This document shows, piece after piece, positions 1 through 5,283 of a stretch of 5,283 nt of DNA. Numbering within the stretch: the stretch's first letter is position 1; every line of letters begins with the position of its first letter. Made by a program: the position numbers and the translations under genes. The notes under the pieces were generated by a model, which was not told the DNA's origin, searched no databases, and worked only from the letters and a program-made list of their open reading frames with translations. Source of the stretch: an uncultured Lachnospiraceae bacterium (lineage in GTDB: Bacteria; Bacillota; Clostridia; Lachnospirales; Lachnospiraceae); NCBI GenBank assembly GCA_902783445.1, contig CACZQX010000138.1, forward strand, positions 1 to 5,283, read 5' to 3'.

Positions 1-648
1 GGTGCCGTTTCGGGTGCTTGCCATTCAACAGGTAACACAATTCGTCCGGCTCTTCAGTTATTAAAAACAAAACCGGGCATCAGCTCAACATCAGGTTTCT
101 TCATTGTTGAAGTTCCTAATTGCGAATTTGGTGAAAAAGGTCTTTTCGTATTCGCTGACTGTGCTGTTAATACAGACTTCACAGCAGAAAAAATCGCTGA
201 AATCGCAGGTCTTTCCGCAGAAAGCTTTAAACAGTTTATCGGTGCGGATCCAAAAGTTGCTCTTCTTTCATTCTCAACAATGGGCAGTGCAAAACATGAT
301 AATGTAACAATGGTTCAGGAAGCTACAAAGCTTGCCAAAGAAAAATTCCCTCAGTTTGATATTGACGGTGAACTTCAGCTCGATGCTGCTTTGGTTGAAG
401 AAGTTGCAAAACTTAAAGCACCTGAAAGCAAAGTTGCGGGACATGCAAACACACTCGTATTCCCATGTCTTGAAGCCGGTAATATCGGTTATAAATTGGT
501 TCAGAGACTTGCAAAAGCCAATGCTTACGGTCCTGTACTTCAGGGTCTTTCAATGCCTGTAAACGATTTATCACGCGGATGCTTCGCAGATGATATCGTA
601 GGTGTTGTTGCATTAACGGCAGTTCAGGCTCAGGAAAGCTCAAAATAA
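1..648 (+). CDS. pta: Phosphate acetyltransferase, C-terminal part (5' end outside window)
   Basis: This cytoplasmic enzyme transfers the acetyl group of acetyl-CoA to phosphate, giving acetyl phosphate and CoA. The frame is open from base 1 and ends at TAA 646-648, giving 215 residues. It opens with the family motif SGACHSTGNT and has PVNDLSRG near the end. Lined up by its C-terminus with the Methanosarcina thermophila enzyme (numbering from memory), the active-site residues all fall in place at a constant offset of 118: Arg133 (window residue 15), Cys159 (41), Ser309 and Arg310 (191-192) and Asp316 (198). The full protein should thus be about 333 residues, with about 118 missing upstream. 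The internal ATG at 280 is not the start, because conserved sequence lies ahead of it. ackA follows after 34 bases with no terminator, so the two are very likely cotranscribed. Phosphate butyryltransferase is a related alternative, but the ackA neighbour favours pta. Confidence 0.96.
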   Translation, partial: GAVSGACHSTGNTIRPALQLLKTKPGISSTSGFFIVEVPNCEFGEKGLFVFADCAVNTDFTAEKIAEIAGLSAESFKQFIGADPKVALLSFSTMGSAKHDNVTMVQEATKLAKEKFPQFDIDGELQLDAALVEEVAKLKAPESKVAGHANTLVFPCLEAGNIGYKLVQRLAKANAYGPVLQGLSMPVNDLSRGCFADDIVGVVALTAVQAQESSK

Positions 649-667
649 TTTTTGTATTATAAATATT

Positions 668-673
668 AAGGAG
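668..673 (+). promoter_or_regulatory. Ribosome binding site of ackA
   Basis: AAGGAG lies 9 bases ahead of the ATG at 683, inside the short pta-ackA gap. It fixes the acetate kinase start, which also matches the family N-terminus. Confidence 0.85.
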
Positions 674-682
674 AAATAAATA

Positions 683-1873
683 ATGAATATATTAGTAATT
701 AATTGTGGTAGTTCATCACTTAAATTCCAGTTAATTGACTCTGATTCCGAAAAAGTTCTCGCAAAAGGTCTTTGCGAAAGAATCGGTATCGACGGAAGCA
801 GAATCGTATATCAGCCTGCAGGCGGCGAAAAAGAAACTACAGAAGCACCTATGCCTACACATACAGAGGCTATCAAACTTGTGCTTGATTCATTAATCGA
901 TGCAAACAAGGGTGTTATCAAATCTCTTGATGAAATCGGCGCTGTAGGACACAGAGTTGTACACGGTGGAGAAAAATTCGCTAAATCAACTCTTATTACA
1001 GATGAAGTTATTAAAGCAATCGAAGAATGCAACGATCTTGCACCTCTTCACAATCCTGCAAACATCATTGGTATCAATGCTTGCAAAGAGCTTATGCCAA
1101 ACACACCGATGGTAGCGGTATTCGATACAGCATTCCATCAGACAATGCCTGAAGAAGCTTACATCTACGGTATTCCTTACGAATACTATGAAAAATATAA
1201 AGTTCGTCGTTACGGTTTCCACGGTACAAGCCACAGCTTCGTTTCAAAAAGAGCTGCCGAAATGCTTGGTAAACCATACGATTCACTTAAAACAATCGTT
1301 TGCCACCTTGGTAACGGTGCTTCAATTTGTGCTGTAGATCACGGCAAATCAGTTGAAACATCAATGGGTATGACCCCCTTGGAAGGACTTATTATGGGAA
1401 CTCGTTCAGGTGATATCGATCCTGCTATTGTTGAGTTTATCGCTAAGAAAGAAAATAAAACGGCTGAAGAAGTCCTTAAAATTTTAAATAAAGAATCAGG
1501 TGTTCAAGGTATCTCAGGTTTCACAAGCGACTTCCGTGATATCGAAGAAGGCATCGAAAAAGGCAACAAACGTGCTAAACTTGCTATGGATGTATTTGCT
1601 CACAGAGTAGTAAGATACGTTGGTGCTTACATTGCTCAGATGAACGGTGTTGATGCTATTGTATTTACAGCAGGTCTCGGTGAAAATGATAAGACAATCA
1701 GAGAAATGGTTTGCTCACACCTTGAGTTCTTGGGTGTTAAACTTGATGACGCACAGAACAGTAAACGCGGTGAAGATTTAATTGTTTCAACAGATGATTC
1801 AAAAGTAAAAGTTCTTGTAATTCCTACAAACGAAGAACTTATGATTGCAAGAGATACTTTAGCTCTTATCTAA
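683..1873 (+). CDS. ackA: Acetate kinase, complete
   Basis: Cytoplasmic kinase that interconverts acetyl phosphate plus ADP with acetate plus ATP, the ATP-yielding last step of acetate fermentation and the partner of the upstream pta. At 396 residues it has the usual family length. The N-terminal phosphate-binding signature is MNILVINCGSSSLKF. Residues known to matter in the Methanosarcina thermophila enzyme occur at identical numbers here: Asn7, Arg91 (in GHRVVHGGE), Asp148 (VFDTAFH), His180 (RRYGFHGTSHS), His208 (HLGNGAS), Arg241 (GTRSGDID) and Glu384 (PTNEE). FTAGLGEN at residues 328-335 is the C-terminal nucleotide-domain motif. The ATG has a good ribosome binding site, and two hairpin terminators follow the stop. 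No frameshift or missing key residue is visible. Propionate kinase (TdcD) and butyrate kinase belong to the same superfamily, but motifs, length and the pta neighbour make acetate kinase clearly the best call. Confidence 0.98.
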   Translation: MNILVINCGSSSLKFQLIDSDSEKVLAKGLCERIGIDGSRIVYQPAGGEKETTEAPMPTHTEAIKLVLDSLIDANKGVIKSLDEIGAVGHRVVHGGEKFAKSTLITDEVIKAIEECNDLAPLHNPANIIGINACKELMPNTPMVAVFDTAFHQTMPEEAYIYGIPYEYYEKYKVRRYGFHGTSHSFVSKRAAEMLGKPYDSLKTIVCHLGNGASICAVDHGKSVETSMGMTPLEGLIMGTRSGDIDPAIVEFIAKKENKTAEEVLKILNKESGVQGISGFTSDFRDIEEGIEKGNKRAKLAMDVFAHRVVRYVGAYIAQMNGVDAIVFTAGLGENDKTIREMVCSHLEFLGVKLDDAQNSKRGEDLIVSTDDSKVKVLVIPTNEELMIARDTLALI

Positions 1874-1906
1874 TTGAATTTTGTTAACAAATTATTCATA
1901 ATTAAT

Positions 1907-1937
1907 AAGTCGGATAGAATAAATCTATCCGACTTTT
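1907..1937 (+). terminator. Intrinsic terminator of pta-ackA
   Basis: A perfect 12-bp stem (AAGTCGGATAGA, 1907-1918, with its complement at 1924-1935) closes a 5-base loop. The stem runs directly into TTTT (1934-1937), then GC and another T-run. It lies 34 bases after the ackA stop, so it is the likely end of the pta-ackA transcript. Confidence 0.9.
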
Positions 1938-1944
1938 GCTTTTA

Positions 1945-1984
1945 CAAAAAAGCCCGTAAATTCAATAAATAATAGGCTTTTTTG
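1945..1984. terminator. Second, weaker terminator-like hairpin
   Basis: CAAAAAAGCC (1945-1954) pairs with GGCTTTTTTG (1975-1984), a 10-bp stem around a 20-base AT-rich loop. Only GCC/GGC and the closing C-G are strong pairs. The A-run on the left and T-run on the right mean it could act as a U-tract terminator on either strand. Next to the stronger hairpin just upstream, it is best read as a backup terminator. Confidence 0.55.
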
Positions 1985-2079
1985 CTGATATTATAAGACT
2001 TCAATATTCTGATAGAGAGTGGAGAATATAAGAATAATCTGACAATATTAAGTTTTTGTTAATATTAGCCTAAAAAGCT

Positions 2080-2107
2080 TTTAAAATTTACAAAATAATT
2101 ATATAAT
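2080..2107 (+). promoter_or_regulatory. Candidate sigma-A promoter for the membrane protein gene
   Basis: A perfect TATAAT -10 box (2102-2107) is preceded at 16 bases by TTTAAA (2080-2085), a 4-of-6 match to TTGACA. The region is very AT-rich, so chance TATAAT matches are common. Its place after two terminators and before a lone gene supports it. Transcription would start near 2113-2115, giving a leader of about 100 bases. Confidence 0.5.
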
Positions 2108-2111
2108 AACA

Positions 2112-2164
2112 TTGTGTTAAGAAAAGTATTCAATTTAATACATAACTTGAATATTTTAACACAA
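2112..2164 (+). promoter_or_regulatory. Long imperfect hairpin in the 5' leader
   Basis: TTGTGTTAA (2112-2120) pairs perfectly with TTAACACAA (2156-2164). After a 4-base bulge (2121-2124), a second 9-bp helix forms between 2125-2133 and 2147-2155 with one G-U pair, closed by a 13-base loop. It begins almost exactly where transcription should start, so it could protect the 5' end of the mRNA or be part of a regulatory leader. On DNA the outer arms could also be an operator. I do not recognise it as a known riboswitch class. Confidence 0.45.
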
Positions 2165-2166
2165 GT

Positions 2167-2196
2167 AACTAGGGGGCTGAATATACTAGTTTTTTT
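2167..2196 (+). promoter_or_regulatory. Short hairpin with T-run (possible attenuator)
   Basis: AACTAG (2167-2172) pairs with CTAGTT (2186-2191) around a 13-base loop, followed by seven T (2190-2196). The ribosome binding site comes immediately after. The shape is that of a small intrinsic terminator inside the leader, but the 6-bp stem with two G-C pairs is weak, so termination is uncertain. Confidence 0.3.
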
Positions 2197-2198
2197 AA

Positions 2199-2205
2199 AA
2201 GGAGG
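2199..2205 (+). promoter_or_regulatory. Strong ribosome binding site deciding the start at 2213
   Basis: AAGGAGG, a full match to the anti-Shine-Dalgarno complement, lies 7 bases before ATG 2213. It argues against the in-frame GTG at 2114, which would make the binding site part of the coding sequence. Confidence 0.9.
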
Positions 2206-2212
2206 GGTTCTC

Positions 2213-2890
2213 ATGAAGTATCCAAACGCGTATAAAGGTATAGGTAAAGTATTTGCAGCTGAGATCTTAACAATTATTGGTACGGTAATTACTCTTATAG
2301 GTTTCGTTTTAACAATTGCCGGTGCGGTGGTTACCACTGAATTAGCATATGCCGGTGATTTAGTGAGTGATGATGTTACCGGTGCTGCGGGCACAGCCGT
2401 TATCGGTGCTGTTTTAACATTAGTAGGCGCTGTAATTATGATAATTGCTTATATTATGAATTTAGTTGGTCTTAGCCAGGGTGGTAAAGACGAGCCATTA
2501 TTCAAACTTGCTTTCTTAGTATCAATTGCAATGCTTATTATTACAATCATTGGAGCAATTGTTGGTTCTGTAACAGGCAACAATACAATGTCCAACACAG
2601 TTGAAACAATTTCTTCAATCGCTAACTTAGCTATTATGCTTATGGTTATTGAAGGCATTAGAAAGTTTGCAAGAGAATTTAACAATGCAACAGTTGAAGG
2701 TTTAGGACATACGATTGAAGTTCTTATCTTAATCATGCTTCTTGCATCAATCGTATTAAGGTTCTTCGTAACAGCTGCTCCTACAGTTGCAGTAGTACTT
2801 TCAATTGTTTCAAGTATTGCTTCAATCGTTTCTTACATTTGCTTCCTTGTATTCCTTGGAAAAGGCAAATCAATGTTAAGAGACAACTAA
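2213..2890 (+). CDS. Six-helix membrane protein of unknown function
   Basis: I do not recognise a named family. The 225-residue protein is almost all hydrophobic, with about six membrane segments near residues 12-41, 60-88, 97-121, 131-149, 167-187 and 190-215. It has no signal peptide cleavage site, no cofactor or catalytic motif, and only short loops. The N-terminus (MKYPNAYKGIGKVFAAEIL) resembles, from memory, small paralogous membrane proteins common in gut Clostridia, but I cannot verify this. Charged linkers follow helices 2 (GGKDEPLFK), 4 (GIRKFAREF) and 6 (GKGKSMLRDN), which suggests three helix pairs and perhaps an internal repeat. The positive charge of these linkers would place them, and probably both ends, in the cytoplasm. 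The gene is monocistronic: terminators lie on both sides, with its own promoter and structured leader. An in-frame GTG at 2114 would add 33 residues, but has no ribosome binding site that I can see. Confidence 0.85.
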   Translation: MKYPNAYKGIGKVFAAEILTIIGTVITLIGFVLTIAGAVVTTELAYAGDLVSDDVTGAAGTAVIGAVLTLVGAVIMIIAYIMNLVGLSQGGKDEPLFKLAFLVSIAMLIITIIGAIVGSVTGNNTMSNTVETISSIANLAIMLMVIEGIRKFAREFNNATVEGLGHTIEVLILIMLLASIVLRFFVTAAPTVAVVLSIVSSIASIVSYICFLVFLGKGKSMLRDN

Positions 2891-2903
2891 TATTAGTTAA
2901 CTA
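2885..2903. repeat. Overlapping palindromes at the membrane gene stop codon
   Basis: AACTAATATTAGTT (2885-2898) is a perfect 14-base palindrome that includes the TAA stop. TAGTTAACTA (2894-2903) is a second, 10-base palindrome overlapping it. In AT-rich DNA these may be chance; a role in terminator folding or protein binding is not shown. Confidence 0.35.
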
Positions 2904-2911
2904 GAATTTTG

Positions 2912-2943
2912 AAGGCGTCTTTAGAAATTCTAAAGACGCCTTT
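2912..2943 (+). terminator. Strong hairpin terminator after the membrane protein gene
   Basis: AAGGCGTCTTTAGAA (2912-2926) and its exact complement (2928-2942) flank a single base, so a stem of 13-14 bp with a 3-5 base loop can form. The T-run after it is short (TTT, then AATATC and, further on, TTTTT). The 21-base distance from the stop codon supports a terminator, despite the modest U-tract. Confidence 0.85.
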
Positions 2944-2975
2944 AATATCAAATTTTTCAGTAAAATTCTAAAATT

Positions 2976-3005
2976 TTGTGGTATTTGTTGAATGTCTAAT
3001 AATAA
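2976..3005 (+). promoter_or_regulatory. Weak candidate promoter for the M13 lipoprotein operon
   Basis: A promoter is expected between the terminator at 2943 and the gene start at 3036. The best I can see is TTGTGG (2976-2981) with TAATAA-type -10 sequences at 2997-3002 or 3000-3005 (spacing 15 or 18). Both are poor matches to consensus, so the exact site is uncertain. Confidence 0.25.
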
Positions 3006-3023
3006 AAGGGAATTTGCATGTAT

Positions 3024-3029
3024 AGGAGG
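3024..3029 (+). promoter_or_regulatory. Ribosome binding site deciding the start at 3036
   Basis: AGGAGG followed by GG lies 6 bases before ATG 3036. The upstream in-frame ATG at 3018 would place this motif inside the coding sequence and has no comparable site of its own. The shorter start also gives a textbook lipoprotein signal. Confidence 0.9.
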
Positions 3030-3035
3030 GGAAAT

Positions 3036-5138
3036 ATGGGCAAGTCCAAAAGATTATTAGCATTGTTTTTATGTCTCATTTTAGCATTTTCGCTATCAAT
3101 TTCAGCATGTGAAAAGAAAACTGATGATAATCAGGGAAAAGCTCAGGCTCAAAGTGAACTTTTCGGTTCTCCTTGGGTTACTTCTGTTGTTCAGGGTAAC
3201 TTACCTGCTGAACGCCCGGATGCAAAGGATGATTTGTACACTTATTTAAATTATGATTATCTTAAGGAGCATCAGAACAGTCCGGAAACTTATATGACAT
3301 CTGTTAAGGATGATATTCAAAAGGCTGTAATTAATGCAATTAACGATGAATCACGCACTGATAATGAAATTCAGCAGTTACGAATTTTATATAATCAGTT
3401 AAGCGATACGGAAACACTTAAAAACACAGGTTTTTCTGAAGTACAGCCTTATATCGATAAAATAGATGCGGCAACAACTATAGCGGAGTTTAATGACGTT
3501 ATATCGGCTGCAGATTTTCCATTTTCACCATTCGTAACCGCAACTCTTGGAATGGCTGACTCAAGAGGTGTTTACGGGGTGATGATTTCTCCGAATTTTG
3601 TTATTTGTGATACTCTTATGTTAGGTGGCAAATTCTACAAAGATACTGACGACGAGGCTACAAAACAGCAAAATGAAACTATGTTGGAAACATTTGCCTC
3701 GGACAGATTTGCGGATGCATCACTTATCGGTTTGGACACTCAGGAAAAATTACAGGATGCCATGACCAAACTGATTGAATTTGAAAAGTCTTATGGCAAA
3801 TACGCTGAAGACCCAAACGGATATTCAAGTGCGGAATACGGTTCAATGACTAAAGCAATTGCTGAATCGGTTTTCAATTTAAGCGATCTTTGCGCCCTTT
3901 GTCCAAACATTCCTTTGGAAAAAATACTTGCAAATATGAGCAAAAATACAGCAAGCATTTATTCTCTCATGGACAGTAAATGGCTTAGCGAATTGAATAC
4001 ATTATGGACAGAAGACAACCTGGATACTCTTAAACTTGCTGCAAAGGTAAGTATATTAAAGGAGACACGTCCGTATCGTGACCAAACTGTATATAATGAA
4101 TTGCTTGTTCAAAACGGTGGAACGGTTGATGTGGCTACGAATGTTTACAACGCATGCGATGACATGAATACATTTGCTCAACTTTTGGCAAAGATATATG
4201 TAAACGATGTCCTGGGAGAAACGGCAAAGACACGTTTGACCAATATGACTAAGGACATGGTTGATATATATAAGGAGCTTATTAACGAAACCACATGGAT
4301 TAGCGCCGAAACAAAGACTAATTTACTTGCTAAATTAGAAAATTTGACCATCAACATGCTTGAACCGACAAGCGGATATTTTGATTATTCAATTCTTCAG
4401 CTTACACCGTCGGATCAGGGCGGAACGGCATTTACAAATTATTTGAAACTTAAACAATATCGCTACGCAGCTGAAAGTGCCTTGATTGGTCAAAAGGCAA
4501 ACAGCGACATAGTATGGTATTCCATTAAACCTTCAACGGTGAATGCTTTTTACGATGTTATGAGCAATTCAATCAATATTTTGCCGGGTATTGTATCAAG
4601 CGCATTATATAAAGAGAATATGTCAGACTATGAGCTTCTTGGTACACTAGGAGGCACCATAGCTCACGAACTTAGCCATGCCTTTGATTATTTGGGTTCT
4701 CAGGTGGATGCTTACGGACAGCCTAATAACGTATATGCCGGAGATGATTTGGATAAATTCCTTGCGAAAGTACAACAAATCAATGACTATTATTCAAATA
4801 TTGAGGTGCTTAAAGGTGTTAAGGTTAACGGACAGAACGTAGTGGCAGAAGCTGCTTCGGACCTTTGCAGTATGCAGGTGTGTTTGGAATTGCTTAATAA
4901 AGATAAAAATGCGGACTACGAAGAGTATATCAAATCAGCGGCACATACTTGGGCTGCGGTTTTGAGCGATGCGGAAGCTCAACAGCAGTATACGGATACA
5001 CATCCGTTTAACAATCAGCGTATAAACGTTAATGCACAGATGTTTGAAAAGTTCTATGAAATGTACGGCATTTCAGAAGGTGACGGAATGTATCTTGCAC
5101 AGGCTGACCGTATTATTATCTGGGGCGCCGATTCATAA
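3036..5138 (+). CDS. M13 family (neprilysin/PepO-like) zinc endopeptidase, lipoprotein
   Basis: Predicted membrane-anchored, outward-facing metallopeptidase cleaving peptides, 700 residues. The first 25 residues are a lipoprotein signal: MGKSKR, a hydrophobic stretch, then ISAC with Cys25 as the lipid-bearing residue. A polar linker (about 26-45) leads to the M13 N-terminal domain, recognised by DDLYTYLNYDYLKEH (66-80). The catalytic domain carries NAFY (503-506, substrate binding), HELSH (544-548, zinc ligands His544 and His548, catalytic Glu545), EAASD (605-609, third ligand Glu605 and Asp609) and HPFNNQR (656-662, matching neprilysin His711 and Arg717). NAFY-to-HExxH spacing (41) equals neprilysin's, and HExxH-to-Glu spacing is nearly the same. 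The usual ENIAD and GHEITH wording is altered (EAASD, AHELSH), so it is a divergent but apparently active member. The conserved C-terminal Trp is kept near the end (IIIWGADS), while neprilysin's terminal Cys is absent. The substrate is unknown. It probably shares an operon with the next lipoprotein gene. Confidence 0.93.
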   Translation: MGKSKRLLALFLCLILAFSLSISACEKKTDDNQGKAQAQSELFGSPWVTSVVQGNLPAERPDAKDDLYTYLNYDYLKEHQNSPETYMTSVKDDIQKAVINAINDESRTDNEIQQLRILYNQLSDTETLKNTGFSEVQPYIDKIDAATTIAEFNDVISAADFPFSPFVTATLGMADSRGVYGVMISPNFVICDTLMLGGKFYKDTDDEATKQQNETMLETFASDRFADASLIGLDTQEKLQDAMTKLIEFEKSYGKYAEDPNGYSSAEYGSMTKAIAESVFNLSDLCALCPNIPLEKILANMSKNTASIYSLMDSKWLSELNTLWTEDNLDTLKLAAKVSILKETRPYRDQTVYNELLVQNGGTVDVATNVYNACDDMNTFAQLLAKIYVNDVLGETAKTRLTNMTKDMVDIYKELINETTWISAETKTNLLAKLENLTINMLEPTSGYFDYSILQLTPSDQGGTAFTNYLKLKQYRYAAESALIGQKANSDIVWYSIKPSTVNAFYDVMSNSINILPGIVSSALYKENMSDYELLGTLGGTIAHELSHAFDYLGSQVDAYGQPNNVYAGDDLDKFLAKVQQINDYYSNIEVLKGVKVNGQNVVAEAASDLCSMQVCLELLNKDKNADYEEYIKSAAHTWAAVLSDAEAQQQYTDTHPFNNQRINVNAQMFEKFYEMYGISEGDGMYLAQADRIIIWGADS

Positions 5139-5176
5139 AAGATAAAATGTAGAGTGAAAAATTACAATTAAGGAAA

Positions 5177-5181
5177 AGGAG
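5177..5181 (+). promoter_or_regulatory. Ribosome binding site of the last, partial gene
   Basis: AGGAG, within AAAAGGAGAG, lies 10 bases before TTG 5192, 4 bases before GTG 5186 and 1 base before GTG 5183. All three are in the same frame. Spacing favours TTG 5192 slightly, with GTG 5186 as the alternative. Confidence 0.7.
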
Positions 5182-5191
5182 AGTGGTGTTT

Positions 5192-5283
5192 TTGAATAAG
5201 ATTTTTAAAAAACATGTAGGAAAAAGCATAATTGCCATTATTTGTATCCTTGCAATGTCTATGTGTTTCGTGGGATGCGAAAA
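5192..5283 (+). CDS. Lipoprotein, N-terminal fragment (continues past window end)
   Basis: Only about 30 codons are visible, and they look like a complete lipoprotein signal: a basic start (MNKIFKKHVGKS), a hydrophobic core (IIAIICILAMSM) and the lipobox FVGC with Cys29 as the likely lipid-bearing residue, then Glu and the window edge. No ATG fits; TTG 5192 is chosen for spacing, with GTG 5186 or 5183 also possible (2-3 more residues). The gene starts 53 bases after the M13 peptidase stop and I see no terminator between, so cotranscription is likely. The mature protein is not visible, so its function is unknown. A second M13-type peptidase or a partner surface protein would be reasonable guesses, nothing more. 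Confidence 0.75.
   Translation, partial: MNKIFKKHVGKSIIAIICILAMSMCFVGCE

Larger units (their letters stand above)
1874..2212. other. 339-base intergenic region between ackA and the membrane protein gene
   Basis: No credible gene is present. In order the gap holds a 12-base palindrome TTTGTTAACAAA (1880-1891) just after the ackA stop, the strong terminator (1907-1937), the weaker one (1945-1984), and an AT-rich stretch with a 7-bp inverted repeat ATATTCT/AGAATAT (2004-2010 and 2023-2029). After that come a candidate promoter (2080-2107) and a structured leader ending in a strong ribosome binding site. Between about 1985 and 2075 I see nothing beyond the inverted repeat. Confidence 0.7.

Noticed and set aside
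280..648. Separate 122-residue gene starting at ATG 280
   Set aside because: The frame is open from base 1 and codes conserved phosphate acetyltransferase sequence ahead of this Met, so it is an internal methionine.
811..1286. Minus-strand open frames inside ackA
   Set aside because: The + strand codes a complete acetate kinase with every catalytic residue, and the reverse translations resemble no family.
2114..2212. Longer version of the membrane protein starting at GTG 2114
   Set aside because: It would place the strong AAGGAGG site inside the gene, has no binding site of its own, overlaps the leader hairpin, and adds a stretch unlike the hydrophobic protein that follows.
2108..2212. Known riboswitch (for example T-box, c-di-GMP, preQ1) in the leader
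   Set aside because: I could not find the conserved cores of these classes; only generic hairpins are visible.
2065..2736. Minus-strand open frames at 2065-2394 and 2449-2736
   Set aside because: They are antisense to a well-supported gene, and I saw no ribosome binding site or recognisable protein; they look like shadows of the hydrophobic codons.
3018..3035. ATG 3018 as the start of the M13 peptidase
   Set aside because: The six extra codons are made of the ribosome binding site itself; ATG 3036 has ideal spacing and gives a clean lipoprotein signal.
1..5283. Mobile element, CRISPR array, tRNA or rRNA, phage or defence system
   Set aside because: No transposase, integrase, spaced direct repeats, tRNA-like fold or defence-related domain was seen; the genes are metabolic or surface proteins on one strand with similar base use.

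Overview
The window looks like an ordinary chromosomal stretch from a low-GC, Gram-positive anaerobe of the Clostridia, probably a gut or rumen fermenter. The basis is an AT-rich sequence, strong AGGAGG-type ribosome binding sites, A/T-ending codons, a pta-ackA acetate pair and Gram-positive-type lipoprotein signals. Genus-level placement is not possible from this sequence. All genes lie on the + strand.

Layout. (1) 1-1873: the 3' part of phosphate acetyltransferase (pta, its start lies outside the window), then a complete acetate kinase gene (ackA) 34 bases downstream. Together they convert acetyl-CoA to acetate with ATP formation. All catalytic residues I could place are present. (2) 1874-2212: a 339-base gap with two stacked hairpin terminators, a candidate promoter, and a structured leader for the next gene: a long imperfect hairpin, then a short hairpin with a T-run just ahead of a very strong ribosome binding site. 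(3) 2213-2890: a 225-residue protein of about six membrane helices and unknown function, closed by a strong hairpin terminator. (4) 3036-5138: a 700-residue lipoprotein zinc peptidase of the M13 (neprilysin/PepO) family with a complete active site. (5) 5192-5283: the first 30 codons of another lipoprotein, 53 bases downstream with no terminator between, so probably in the same operon.

The acetate genes are energy metabolism. The last two genes look like a cell-surface lipoprotein unit that digests or processes peptides. The membrane protein stands alone between terminators, so the neighbours say little about its role. I see no mobile element, CRISPR array, tRNA or rRNA, and no convincing new system. 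The least explained parts are the membrane protein with its leader, and the M13 lipoprotein operon that runs off the window edge.
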